A DNA stretch of 64,000 nucleotides from Sisyra terminalis. Its lineage: Eukaryota > Arthropoda > Insecta > Neuroptera > Sisyridae. Below the pieces are notes generated by a model. That model ran no database searches. It was not told the DNA's origin and saw nothing but the letters and a program-made list of their open reading frames with translations. The position numbers and the translations under genes are program-made. Location: assembly GCA_958496175.1 (NCBI GenBank), contig OY292276.1:19424001-19488000 (forward strand). Reading direction: 5' to 3'. Position 1 is the stretch's first letter, and every line of letters begins with the position of its first letter. Positions 1 through 12,930 of this stretch are shown piece by piece.

Positions 1-3000
1 CAAGAGAAAGCTCTTTTTTCCCTCTGAAATGGATAAAAAGCTACTAACGGACAAGTATTGCCCAAGATAGGTTCCATCCCTCGAATTATTATCTATTGAA
101 GCTTAATTAGGACAAAAAATAGATTTCATTGATGTAATCTCAATTTTTGCGTAATTCAAAGCCAGGGAGAGGAAGTTAATATCTTACGGGAAGCAGGAAA
201 AAAGCTGTGAATTATATTAAACTTTGAAAAAAAAATGAACTTAGTTAGATATAACTCATAACTTTTGTAAAAAATAATAAAAATTATATCATAACTTAAG
301 TTTTTAATTTGAAAATTAGATTTTTTATTTTGATAATCTACATGTTACGGAGCAAAATGGATGAAATATTGAATAGGGGCAAAGGTGGCTTTAGACTTGA
401 ATTCGACAATGAGTAGAAGTACTTTCTTCGCAATTATACCAACACCTTTTATTTGATTTAATTTTTATAAACGTACACTGGACTGTTGGTATGGATATTT
501 TTCTTAATTGTTTTTAGTTGATTCAAAATCTGTTTCCAACATATTATGACTTAAGAATTTTCTTATCATAAAAATGGTACGTAAAAACTATTTACGGCTC
601 CCCTGAAAAAAAAGACAAACGGAAAATTAATCCGTTCAGTCTGGAAAATTATACTATTGGGACCGTCATTTTATAAAATAATAGTTCGATGTATTTACTT
701 TAAAATCTAACACAATTGGTAACCATTTTCCTGAAACGATTAAAACGTATAATTAAAGCGCATAGCCTTTTTTTTAAGAAACAGTTTTGGACTTATTTCT
801 TAGTTATTAATATAAAGTTCAATATTTTTGCATATTTTCAGTAATAATCATTATTTTGTATAAAAAAAAAAACAGAAATACGGACCACTTTCAGGAAAAT
901 TTCAGTATTATCTTGTAGCTCAAAATTGCACAATGGAAGGTTTAATACTTTGCGTATAACACTTATGAGTATTTTAGTTATTAATTATGTCAGACTTAGA
1001 ATTTAAAAGACTCTATGTTCGTTTGTGGCCAAATCGACACACTTAATCTTATTTACTATAGTTTGATGACTTTTCACTCTTTTGTCAACCATTGGTGCTC
1101 GTTTTCGTTTTGATCTAAAGCAATTAATTGCTTTTAAATAAGACATTTTGTTTCCTATGTTTAGCAGATGAATTGAAGATTACTGGAATTCTAACAAACT
1201 ATTTCATAAAGATATGCAATCATTGCTTTTTTTATTTGATAAATTTTTCTTTGGCAAACTAAGTCAGTATAAATGAAAACATTGTAATGCTAAGATATTT
1301 TAAATAGATGCTAAAAATTCAATTTAGATTCATAGACTATTTCAATAATAAATTTTTATGAATACATGCATCTCTATGTTCTCTTGTAACCACGTGTTTG
1401 GCCAGTTGTAGATGACATTGCGATATGAAATAAAATGCAACAAAGTGATGCACAAAGGTAACAAGCGTTAGCAACAGTAAGTTTCTTCGTACCTATGTGT
1501 TTATATTTAGGTGTAAGTCAAATACGTGAGACCTCATCAGTCAAAATGTCGGAACAGAAAGCAGTTCCAATTGTAATTTTTTGTGCGGTGTATGTAGTCA
1601 TTTATCAAAAAAGTGTAAGTGAATGTCAAACAAGTAAACTTTTGTATAATACTCTTTATATTACATTTTCGTAACTTTTAAATTGTGATTTAATCTTATG
1701 AAAGGTAGCAGCTTGTACACAAGTCATATATTATACTTACATTTATTATGAAATATAAGTGTAATCAGTAGGTTTTTTCATATTTAGTAACCAAAAAAAA
1801 AAAAAAAAAAAAACACAAAAATCATTTTAGTTTTTAAATTTTTTTGAAAATAAATGTTAAAATATGAATTCATTTTTAATTGTGCCCCTATAAAGTAAAA
1901 CAAAATTTCTTTTTCTATCCAACCTTTCTTCTGCAAACGATATTAGGTATATGTACAGAAAACAAACATTTCAACAAACCATATCGATTTTGAAATCCTT
2001 GATTTTTTTTAAACAAATGAAATTAAATTTGGTTGAAAACATTATGCAATACTGGAGTTTTGATACAAAGAGTCTACAGAAATAACCATAAGAAATCAGC
2101 CTTAAATTGTACCACATATAAATGATACTTTAGCGGTGAAGAAGTTTTGTTACGTTTTTATTTATTTATGCACTTACTTATTTACAAATCAAAAATTAAA
2201 TTAACGGCTGTCCCAATCTATGTTTGCACTGTTTACAGTAATGTTCTGAGCTAAACTGTGTACTGTGCTTGATTTGGCTGTCAAGCCTTTATATACGAGC
2301 TTTGCCCGTTTCTAGAAACCAATAAAATATTCCACATGTTTCTCGAGTGTTCTATTACTTATCTATAACCACTCATTCTTGTGAATATGCTCGAAAATCT
2401 TCTTTTTTATTCTATTTTCAATGCTCAAGCTAAAAAAATATTCCAAATAGTAATCAATATTTGATAATAAAATACAAGCAAAAAAAACCTAATCTGTTTG
2501 ATCTAAAATTTGAATATAGTTTAAGGGGTAAAAATGCCTTTTTTTAAGGAAAATTTACAACTTTATTGCTTAACGAAACCATTCAAAAGCTGTTTTATAC
2601 TTTGTGTTCACAAGAAACATTTAAATACTAATAGCAAAAGGCCCATATAAAACAGAATGTCATTTTGGTCGTTAATATATAAAATCAATTAATATACCAT
2701 TTGTTGAGAATAGATATAATCCTCTACAAAAGTTGGAGAAATTTGGTTTCGTAGTTTGTAGTTTTGTAGTATTTTATAGTTTTGATTCTTAAGTATAGTA
2801 CTTTTTCTCGTATAAATGTCTGGATGCCTTATTTATCTAGGAAACAAATTAAGTGTCAATAACTTTACAATTTGACAGTGAATTTCTAAACATTGATAAG
2901 TAGTTTATTTATTTCCGAGTTACAATAAATTAATGGATAATAATATATGTATTATGATACTCAATTATTTGTCATTATTTATGACAGTCAAAAACTGTTG

Positions 3001-5391
3001 AAACGCGTCGTAATAAAGAAGAAATTGAGTCTCATAAGAATTTCTGAATATTATTTATAATTTGTTTGACTATCATAATCTTAAATTTCGGTTATGATAT
3101 TCACGTTTTTTTTTAAGAAATTATTTCTTTTGAATGTTGCAGTTTTGTAAAGTAAAGTTAATAAATATTAAGTAGGTACGTAGGTTATAAGTATATATAC
3201 GATTAAAATGGTAGTTAAAAAAGTTAATTTAAATTTTTTGTGGTAAATTGAAGAATTCAGAGAATCTTTGCACTGAAGTGAACTATTATAATGCTCTATA
3301 CTCTGCAGTTTAACAAGAACGTAATAAATAATTGGAATTTGAAAAGGGAATGAAAAAAACGATGAGAATGCATACGTTAATAGGAATATTAGAACAGTTG
3401 CCTATTAAACATTATAATTGAAGTAAAAAGAACTCGGCATAGAACTGAGACATTGTAGTGGAACTTCATTAAAAGAGATTATGAATTAATTAATTAAAAG
3501 TAAACTTTATTTCCTGATGCACAGTAGCCTTAATGAAAATTTAATTACGTCAGAAGCATTCGGTACAGCTGTAAATCCTATAGCGAATCGTTGGAAATCG
3601 CTTTGTTCAGCCGCAAACAGAGATCGTTTATGTGTCCAGAAGTTTGTAACGTTTGTAATTAATACCTTCGTAAATACAAATAGCATAGACGTTCACAACT
3701 TATAACGAGACGCGTTTTAAAAATAGATTTCATAATTGAACATTTTTATGTACACCAATTAAAACTAAATTTGCGCATTTTACTAATTTGTAGTATTTAA
3801 TGAAATATTTTCAAAAACTTTTGCTCGGTGTAAAGTTTCACTATTAATTTTAATTGAATAACAAATTCTAGTCCATTTTTGTATGGGTTCTTAAAAAAAT
3901 ATGAACGAATGGTGTATGTGAAAAATGATTGTTTTTTTTTTTTTTTTTGATGTTACGTTTTGTGAATCTACTCCGTTTCTTCCAATAATTTATCTTTACA
4001 TAAATTAAAGCAGTGAACGATAAATTTCTTGAAAAATAAATCAAAATTATTTCACAAATTATAAATTGTATGTTTATCAGAGGAACTATTTTATATTTTA
4101 ATAAAGAGGGATTAAGTTTATCCCGTAATTAAGCTATTCGCTTTCATACCTTTTCCCTTGGCAAGGTTCTTTAAAGCAAAATCAATTTTTCTTTTCTTTT
4201 TTCTAACTGATACTTTGATTGAATTGTATATTTCAGTAATCACAATTATTGTGTCATGTAAAAGACGTATAGTAGAAATACTAGTTTCTTACGTCGGTTA
4301 CTTTAGGAATATCCAAACTTTTGCCATAGGGGTCGAAATTTGAATGGATTGATGGAAGATTCAGAAAAGGTTAGCATCTATTTGTGTCATTTATTCATCC
4401 CATATTACTATAACTCTTTATTGGCATTTTGTTGGTTCTATTAGAAACCGTGTATGAATATTATTGGTGTACCTTTGCACTTTTTGTGAGCGACGTTTTG
4501 CAGTTTCTCAGGATTGAATCTTATAGGTAAATTAGTGGCGTAATAAGTTCTAAAGCTCGAGTCTTTTAAATCAAAAATACCCTTTTTATTATCTGTTATT
4601 AACACACCTTAATAGGCTCAAAACAGATCTCTATATAACGTTATTCGCTAGCTGAGTTACGAAAAAATAATCACCAAGTTGGCCCTAAATTTGTATTCAA
4701 AAGTAAGAGCAAGGAATTATAACCTTCTCTGGTATAAATTTAAAAAGCTTCTGTGGGAATGACTTTGGTAATGTTTGGCTAATATTTGATTTTTTTACCC
4801 AACAATATTTTTCGCACCTATTAAAAATAGTTATTAAAAATGTTGTCAATTTTTTCCAACCCGCTTAAACTTATGTGGTTTAAACAAACTGACGAATACT
4901 TCTGAATAGAAATTGATTAAAAATATAAGTGTGTTTTAGCCGTTAAACTGAACAAGTGGAATGAAACCAGTTGCATTTGTATATACGGCCCATTATTATT
5001 GTGAAACGATAGACTCCGACTAAATAACAGAATTATGCTCAATAAATTATATATATTTAATTTTAGTGGCATTGAACTATTGACTTCTGCAGCAACAAAT
5101 TTCGAGAGCTGCAGCAATAATCGAGATTCAGTTGTATTTTCATTGAAAATATGTATTCTCAATCATGATAGAATCACTACACGATTTATAAATGATGTCG
5201 ACCTTATGACAAAAGTAGAAAAAGGAAGATCGCTTACTGAAAAACCCAAAGGAGTTATCCTATGATAGCAAAGGTTCGAAAATTAGTGTTAACTGATTGA
5301 CAATTCTCCGAATTTAATTTGCTGCTATTTTTTCTTGAGAGGATATTTAACGTGTTTGTAATCACATCTTACATATTGAACAAATTCCTCT
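1..5391. other. AT-rich sequence with no gene recognised
   Basis: No ORF here resembles a protein family. The open frames of 60-80 codons at 3517-3705, 4158-4343 and 4917-5265 have no recognisable motifs and the last two overlap on opposite strands, as chance ORFs do. There are short homopolymers (poly-A near 1793-1813, poly-T near 3930-3948). Around 2205-2360 the sequence is less AT-rich and holds a TATATA-like and an AATAAA-like string about 35 bp apart, but no paired LTR is seen. Confidence 0.5.
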
Positions 5392-5399
5392 ACATAGAC

Positions 5400-5631
5400 C
5401 AGAGGTCCCCAATCGTTTTAGATCAAACAGCACATTCTTGGAATTCTAAGAAGTCAGTCGAATGACATGCAATATTTAATTTTCATTAATAGTTAATGAT
5501 CCGAATTATTAATTATAAATAAATAAAAAATTAAAACTCCAATATTTTTGTCATCATAACCCCACGGCAGGTACATGTAAAATGATCAACGGGCACTATA
5601 GTGCCCGTGGACATACACTTGGGGACCCCTG
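5400..5631. mobile_element. hAT-type MITE, complete, with 8-bp target-site duplication
   Basis: The left end reads CAGAGGTCCCCAA and the inverted right end reads CAGGGGTCCCCAAG, the CAGNGGTCCCCAA type of terminal repeat well known from hAT DNA transposons. The 232-bp element is flanked by ACATAGAC (5392-5399) and ACATAGAT (5632-5639), an 8-bp duplication with one mismatch, which is the hAT size. Near the right end lies a perfect 20-bp palindrome (5589-5608) whose left half is ACGGGCACTA. There is no coding capacity, so it must have been moved by a transposase from elsewhere. Confidence 0.88.
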
Positions 5632-5929
5632 ACATAGATTAATCGGCCCAGAATATTGCACAGTGTCTTGCAACCTTTTCGCAGAAGACTTCAAGAAAGA
5701 ATAAGAAAAACCACATTTGATTTGTATGACTTTTAAAAGCATATATAAGTAGTGAATTATGAATAGAATAAATGTGTTTTTTTATTTATTTAAAGTCGCA
5801 TCAACTTCTCAGGTTATTAGCGATTATAGGACATAGTGTAAACTATGCCCACTACAATATATAATACATATACATTTAACGTTGTAAATCTAAACTTAAT
5901 AGCTTAAATGATTCTTATACCAATAATAA

Positions 5930-6335
5930 TATACGAATATGACAATAGTAGTTATATAAATAGAATGGAAGCGACAGTAGCACTATAACAGTAACAATAT
6001 CAATAGAAGTAGTATAGTGACCATAAATTTAACGGTAAGCATCAATATTATAGTAATAATCTGATTGTAGTAGTGGATTACATGAACAACAATAATAATA
6101 ATAACAATAATAATAAAATAAAATAATAACAACAATAAAAATAATAATAAAATTAAAATAATGACTTTATTAAATATAATAATAATAACAATAATAATCA
6201 TAATAGGAACAATGATAACAATAATAATAATAATATGAAATTGAATAATAATAAAAATAAAAATAATAAATAAATACTAATAACAAGATAACAAGATAAC
6301 AATAATAACATAGCAGTGGTAATAATGGATTGATA
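5930..6335. repeat. AAT/AAC-type interrupted microsatellite
   Basis: The plus strand is dominated by AAT, AAC and AAAT units with interruptions, most regular at 6085-6310. The 72-codon minus-strand frame here is only the Ile/Leu-rich reading of this tract and is not a gene. The tract directly adjoins the 3' end of the minus-strand LINE fragment at 6345-6970, so it may have grown from that element's 3' tail. Confidence 0.85.
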
Positions 6336-6344
6336 TTGTCTTCT

Positions 6345-6970
6345 TTAAATTTTATTTATTATATCGATTGATTTTAAGTACTTCATTGTTTTTTCGATGC
6401 CTTCCCGCGAGTTAAGGCACTCATTTATGGAACTTGGCAATTGTTGTTCAGTTCGGCACCCAATGTAGGCTCTGCATTCCATAAGTAAGTGATAAACTGT
6501 AAATATCTCTGCACATACTGAGCTAGTATTCGGTTGTTCCCTTTTTAGTATATGGCTGTGGCTTAGTTCGGTATGGCCGATTCTAAGCCTTGTTATAAGG
6601 GCTTGTTCCCATCTATTACCTCCAATTTCAGGGTTTGACTCAAGGACCGAGTCCCTTACCATGGACAATTTCTGTGGGCACCCTTGCCACAAGGTATTCC
6701 ACTGTCTCCAGCTCTCTCACCTTGCCAACGCCATCAGGTCCCTTTCCAAAAGGATATCATCTCCTTTTACTTCCTCACCGTTTGTGGCTTCTTTGGCCGC
6801 TATATCGGCTACTTCGTTTCCTGGGATTCCCTGATGTCCTGGGACCCAGACCAGGGCTATTTTCTGTCCCATTTGTTCTAAGTGGTATAACTTTTCCTTA
6901 ACCATTTTTACTATGCTATCTGGGTTTTTATCGTTAAGGACAGCCTTGAGGGTCGATAAATGTGTTTTGT
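6345..6970 (-). pseudogene. Non-LTR retrotransposon fragment: RNase H and C-terminal tail (I-like group)
   Basis: Reading 6960 to 6345 on the minus strand, one frame carries the end of an RNase H domain with IALVWVPGHQGIPGNEVAD, which contains the late catalytic Asp and the GNE-AD motif. It continues after one in-frame TGA (about 6716-6714) into a tail with MVRDSV, LRIGHTELSHSHIL and VYHLLMEC, the usual C-terminal part of RNase H-containing LINE ORF2 proteins. The reverse transcriptase and endonuclease are absent, so the copy is strongly 5'-truncated. The internal stop shows it is dead, though otherwise well preserved. The strand-opposed frames at 6635-6901 are shadows. The clade (I, Outcast or similar) is inferred from the presence of RNase H. 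Confidence 0.85.
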
Positions 6971-7034
6971 TCTGATATATTTTATGTAATAACTAAATTT
7001 ATAATTGATCGATAAAATTGTTTAAACTTATTAA

Positions 7035-7142
7035 AAAGAAAGCATTTGAATGTACTTTGGAATCATTACATTTAAAATGCCTTTAATATCAGTAAACGAT
7101 ATTTAAAGGATTCTTATTGGTTTTTTGAACATTCAAATGCTT
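7035..7142. repeat. Imperfect palindrome, about 108 bp
   Basis: The left arm begins AAAGCATTTGAATGT and the right arm ends with its complement ACATTCAAATGCTTT. The centre forms a tighter hairpin, CCTTTAATATC against GATATTTAAAGG. It could be a tiny MITE or a structured remnant; no target duplication was made out. Confidence 0.6.
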
Positions 7143-9903
7143 TTAACTGCCTTTTTTAACAGGAAAAGCTTAAGACATGGAATCCTCTTTAAGATATTTT
7201 TAAATACAATAAATTTTCATAAATTAATAAAACTAAACTATGAAAACATAAATATTAGGTCTTCTTAAACCCAATTATATATATTTAACAATAGTAGCTT
7301 TTTCTTTGATGAAAGTTTGTCACGAAAAAAATAAATAAATGATATTATACATCTTTTACTTTATTATTCGTAATGGAATAATGATTATGTTAGTATTAAA
7401 TCAAACGTTATTGAAATAATTGTGATAACTTGAAAGAGATTTGAGAATAAGCTGTAACAATTAACTTTTATTTATTTTTTAATTGATTATTTAAATCCAT
7501 CTATGAGTTCATTGCAGCGATGCATTGTCTCGTACTAACAACACGGTGGTTTTATTCTCGAACGCTTTAATATCTTCATACCTTGTCTGCAAGACTCTAG
7601 AGATTAGTTTCTTTTGTTGGATCCGTATCGCTATTTAGTTTAAGTCAATATTAAATGAAAGTCGGGGTACGATTGTAACGACGTATAATAGATTAACACT
7701 AAGACAGGATGAATCCATTTTATAACAAGCTTCAAAGCCAAGTGGAAACGAAGCGTTGTATTGTTTTTTTCTTTGTTGGACGTCGTCGTTTAGGATAGTT
7801 GCCTAGTAGTGTCATGACACGGAAGTCTCATGTATCATATGAAATGATATTCAGCGACTGTAGACCATATCGTATTATCCAACATGTAACGTATTATACT
7901 ATTATATTCCAGACGCACCAAGCGCATTCATACCATAGTCTTATGCATGGAAAGCCAGTAGGGAGGTAGAGGCAAGTCTTACAACACAGGAAATGATCGC
8001 TGCCGGGCTCTTAACAAGGAGAATAACAATTTGAAGATGAAGATATCTGAATATCCTGGGGTTTAGTTTATATCAGCAATGAGAAAATGGGCTTGTCTCT
8101 TGCACAGCGGAATATCGAAAACATCTTACCAATATTTCCCATTCCACACTACAAATGTACATTTTACATACACTTATTTGTATGTGCCAAATTCTTGACT
8201 GCAAACAAAACGAATCTTTTTCAACTTGGTACTGCAATCGATTATTTTTACATTCTATTTTTGACGTAGTGAAAATTTATTTCAAACAAACAATTTTCAA
8301 ACGATAAATATTTAATTTTCTTCTTTTGCAAATTGTGTTTTATTTTTGAAAGGAATTCCAATTAAAGTAATTTTAAAGCAAATATAAATCCATACAAATT
8401 TACCTACAGCATAATGGTTTTGCTGAAACATTTTTTTTTATTTTTATTGTGTCAATATTTGACGATCGAAAAATAAGGTTTAAATTTTGTATACGTTTAC
8501 GTTTTTTTTTTTGAACGTTTAGCAACTTGTGCGTTAAAAATTTTAAGTTCGTACATCAAAAATATAAAGTAATTGTTTCTAGTTCGTCATGACACAAAAT
8601 TCAACGACAATATTTTTCCAGACTGATTTTCTTTTCACTTGGCTGAATCATTCGCAACCGCTGCTCTTTGTTTTATTTATTACTACTGAGACATGAGCGT
8701 TTATAGGAACGTAAATGAGACGAATGTATGGCAGATCGTATTTTCTTCTCTTATTACGAAATAGTCTCGTTAAAGATCCTATAAAAATGGCAGCGAGAAT
8801 TTGAATGTTTGAATGAACTTCAAACTATAACAGAATGAAATCAGTGAAGCATATTACTTTAATAATCGTTTCACTAGTTTCAAGAGTTTAAGATTTCGCA
8901 AAACCAGATTTACCAACATTCAATATTAAACGTGAATTACACTTGGAGGTTGTTTGAATTTCAGCCAAACTAACCGTATATTAATTTCGAATTTTATAAG
9001 AAAATTGTTTTACGTGAGCGTGAGGATAGAGGCGGTACATGGAAAACTACTCATCTAGATTAGTGAGTTATATGACAGTAATTTATTATCTTACCCTCGA
9101 AAATCAAGTATTATTTCAAGAATATTACAAGAGTATAACTTTTTTCATATTATTTAAGACCTTGTGAAAAAAATCTCATAAAATAAATTACATTAGCTGT
9201 TTAAAATAAAAATTAAAGTTTCTAAAACACGTAGCTGATCATCAATTGACACTATCATTTTAATAACTTTAACTTTATATTTTTTGTAATCTTTAGTTTA
9301 TTCATTATCTTAAAATTATGATTTTATGAATTAATAAAAGTTCTTTTCACCATGAAAAATAGTGTTACGTTTTTACGGTTATTTATATTGACGGGTTTGT
9401 TTCCGGATATAAAATAATAACACCATTTGTTGCATGCACACATTTATATTATTACACCTTTTTGTTTAATGTAAACAATTATTTTAACGATTGCAACTAT
9501 TAATTTATTCGTTACTGTTTTGTAACTGACTGGCGATGTTTGATTTTCTTGTTTATACATCCATTTGTCGCTTCTGGAAGGTTCCAGTACATTGGATTTC
9601 TATCTTTTTCAATCCTGCATTTGATTCTCATAGGGAATGCACTAAAACATCTTACGTCTCACTTCAATCTAATTGTTAGAAATTTCGAATGTTCTAACAC
9701 CACAACAATAGAATACTTATGTACTCGTGAATAAGTTAAGCAAACTTACGCATTAGAGACAAATAAATAAATTGATGAATAATTGATTGCTGGGTTCAAA
9801 TTTGAACTGGGTTTAAAAAAAAGGAAATCTTCAGTAATTTGCCTGTATCTCTTTTTTGGCTAATTAAAATAAAATTATACATTAACTTAAAAGACCCTTA
9901 TAA
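7143..9903. other. No gene recognised; less AT-biased block at about 7490-8110
   Basis: No coding region is supported. The block 7490-8110 is visibly more complex and GC-richer than its surroundings and has no repeat signature that I recognise, so it is a candidate conserved noncoding or regulatory segment. The short frames at 8087-8269 and 9540-9734 have no family features. Confidence 0.4.
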
Positions 9904-10348
9904 TAAAATTGGTATAAGCTTGGATCAGGAACGTCGAGATATTCCGAACTGTAGATAACTATTTCGAATGGGTACGTATTGTTTACTCGAATGCAATCTG
10001 TACGTAAGCTTTGACAAGCCAGAAATGAAGAAGCGACGGTTATTTTTATTATGGCCCGATTTAATCGCGAATTAAATTAAAACAAAGTCGAAAATCCAAC
10101 GTTGCCAAATTGTGGGTGTGCTGAAGTGGACTTGCCCAAAGTAGACTTTATTTAGAAAATTTAATTTTACATAATACAATATAAATACATATTTGAAAAT
10201 AACAATCACTACTTTATTTCTGACATGTCAAAATTTACGTACAAATTGCATTCGAGTGAACAATATACGTACAGGAATAATATCGAAACCATTCAAAAAC
10301 AATTCTCAAATTTCGACGTTCCTGATCCAAGCTTATACCATAAAATTT
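9904..10348. mobile_element. Inverted-repeat (foldback or MITE-like) element, about 445 bp
   Basis: The left arm 9904-10045 and right arm 10201-10348 are inverted copies, about 80% alike by eye. The outer 27 bases (starting GGTATAAGCTTGGATCAGGA) are almost identical in both arms, and an inner block with CTCGAATGCAAT is also conserved. The overlapping short ORFs on both strands at 10193-10447 are a by-product of the palindrome. No clear target duplication was found. Confidence 0.75.
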
Positions 10349-12523
10349 TCGGTAAAGAATATAAAGAATCACGAGAAAACTTTTTAAAATTTTGAAATTA
10401 ATTGAAGCACAGCAGAAACTCTTGTGTGGCAAGGAAAATAACTTCAAAATTCACATTTTACTATTGTTATTTTATCGCAAAAAATGCTGACACCTTATAT
10501 TTTCACCACATTAAAATCATTAAAATTTCAACATTATTCTTAACTTTTATATTGGAAGAAAAAGAATCAATTGTGTCTATATTTCTTATGTCACTATTTC
10601 ATCGTTTGTAACATTTCAAAGACTACATTTACGAAAAAAAAACAATGAAAAATAGAGAATAAGTTCAAATACAATGAAAGTATTAAAGAGTAAAATTCAA
10701 GAACGAAAAAAATTATTCATATATATTGAAAAAAAATCGTAAATACAATTTTAAGTATTCAATTTACTATAATCACCTATAAGCCTAGTTCAAAGTAATT
10801 ATCAACTGTCAATAAAAGGAAGCTTTACGTTATAGAAATGGATTTTCTTTGACAATCTTTTTGAAAATATAAAACTTTTCACAAGGTATTCAAGAAAAGA
10901 ATAAATGAAAACGGCTGGTAAAACAAGTTTTATAAAAAAATCGATTTGCAATATGTCTTTGAAACATACATACTATTTTTAAATTCAGTAATTGGTTTGA
11001 TTTTTTTTCGTTCACTTTTACTGTTGAAATTTGCTCCAAGAAATCTTATTTCTATAATTTTTTGTCAATGGAATCATTTACTTTGAAAGTCTTATAGAAC
11101 CATGGTGATTTAAATATTCATTTTATAACCATTTAAAAAAAATCTTAAGAATTTTGTAACTATATAAGAATATTAATTATTTTAATACTTAAAAACAAAT
11201 CAAATTATTTTTAAAGTAAAATAGGAAAACTCAAACAAATGAACTACAAATTTTAACTTCTATGTTTTAAATCGATGAAGTTATTAATTTTTGTTAGTGA
11301 AATGGTAATTAAATTTGTCCCTTTTCTGCCATTTTATTCGTTTATATTGGAATTTGTTATATGGCGACATGAGCTTTATTGCTTTATTTAAAATATTTTC
11401 AGTTGATGACTGTTAATGCTTTTTTAAAGTTAAATGAAGAGGGCGGTGCAGAGTTATTATGATATTAATTATTCAAATTATTGTAGCAAGGAAATCTACG
11501 TATTTTTCAACTTTAATATTCCTAATGCTCTTGGTCTATTAAATGAATGAATTTAGCAATACGTACGTACGTACTTATGTAGTACACCTATCGTATTTTG
11601 AGAGAGAAATTTCATACAATAAACTTATATGAGTTGACGCTACTTACTGTGTTTTAGCACTTTATATGTCTTTTTATATTATTTACAATGTATTTTACAC
11701 AAAAGTGGGATTAAAATAAATACAAAAATAAGTAAAATAAAACAGTAATAATAACGCAACGGCATAATTGAAGCCGTAAATAGCGTAAATTATTTCAGGG
11801 AGCTTGTCAACTTTACATAATCCGCTGAATATGACACAAAACAAACCAGATTTTAGAACCAACTTCGTTATATTCGTAGACGTGAAAGCTTAACACGTAA
11901 TTTTTATCTTCGTTAGCTTTACAATTCTTTTTTGAAGATAATTTCGCTCTACAAAGTAAAAATCCAAGCTTTAACTCAAATTCTTTTTCTGGACTTTAAA
12001 AAATATCATATTTTATTTTTTTGTTACTAAATTAGCATTTTTAAAAATGCATAAATATAGTTGAGCCAAGTCTTTTTTTCTTAAATTTGGAGTGACAGAA
12101 AATCATGCTCAATATTTGAAACTTTTTAGAAACTATAAAAATGCAATTTTAAATTAATGGTCGGCTTAATAGGTTACATGACAAAGCTTAGTAATATAAA
12201 TAATGTGAATATTTTTTGTTAATTTGTAAAAAAAAACTTATCGGTGTTTCATATAGCAGTGTGATCAAAATACGTATGATGACTTGTTTAACATAACATA
12301 GCAAATAACAAAATACAATGTCCAAATGTAAATCAAACCAAACGGTTAGAAAAATTTACTTTTTAAAAATTAAACCTAACAAAAATATAAACAAAGAAAA
12401 TTTTGTTTTTAAAAATAGTGATATCTTTTCAAGTTTGCTTCCTATTTTCGATATAAAATAATATTTTTGCTCTTGCTTTGAAGTTCAAGTTTATTAAAAA
12501 TCACCTCATTTTTTTCAGATGTC
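10349..12523. other. AT-rich sequence, nothing recognised
   Basis: No protein family, inverted repeat or RNA gene is apparent. A short ACGT-unit run is present near 11562-11576. Confidence 0.45.
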
Positions 12524-12721
12524 TCATCGGTGTTGAAAATGGACAATCATCATGGCTATTTTAATTATAGTAACCGCAGCGTGGAAGAGCCCTTTCAGGT
12601 TTTTGCTGAACCATCCACATAGGTTGACCAGCCAGGATGTCCTTTTTCTTCCCAAAGCTCTTCTCCATTCAATCCAACCCTGAATAATGAGCTTGAGGCC
12701 ATGGTATTTCTTGTTAAGCAT
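12524..12721 (-). pseudogene. Non-LTR retrotransposon C-terminal tail fragment
   Basis: The 65-residue frame includes LKLIIQGWIEWRRALGRKRT and SWLVNLCGWFSKNLKGLF, then a basic IKIAMMIVHFQ end. This matches the pattern 'L-I-GKIEG-R--GR---SWL-NLR-W---L-LFR' found after the reverse transcriptase domain in many insect LINEs of the RTE/CR1-like type. Only the extreme C terminus is left. The pattern match is from memory, so the clade is uncertain. Confidence 0.7.
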
Positions 12722-12930
12722 GACAATTGTTTAAAATGAAACGTTATATTACTGTTGCAATAGTCGTTTTTCTAAATTTACCATTAACGGAAAGTATACG
12801 GTTTGATTTCCTTGTAAATTTGGTACATTTTTGCTTACACTTAACATATTGGCACTTGGTTCTTCTTATATACGTCAACGTAAGCTCTTACTTATTAGAG
12901 GTGGTAAAGTTTAAATTTTCAAAATTTTGA

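Noticed and set aside
2205..2360. Solo LTR of an LTR retrotransposon
   Set aside because: TATATA and AATAAA strings are suitably spaced and the sequence starts TGT, but no end, target duplication or second LTR could be defined.
5983..6201. 72-codon minus-strand ORF as a membrane peptide
   Set aside because: It is the Ile/Leu-rich translation of the AAT/AAC microsatellite.
6635..6901. Plus-strand ORFs (88 and 65 codons)
   Set aside because: They run opposite the RNase H and tail coding of a LINE fragment.
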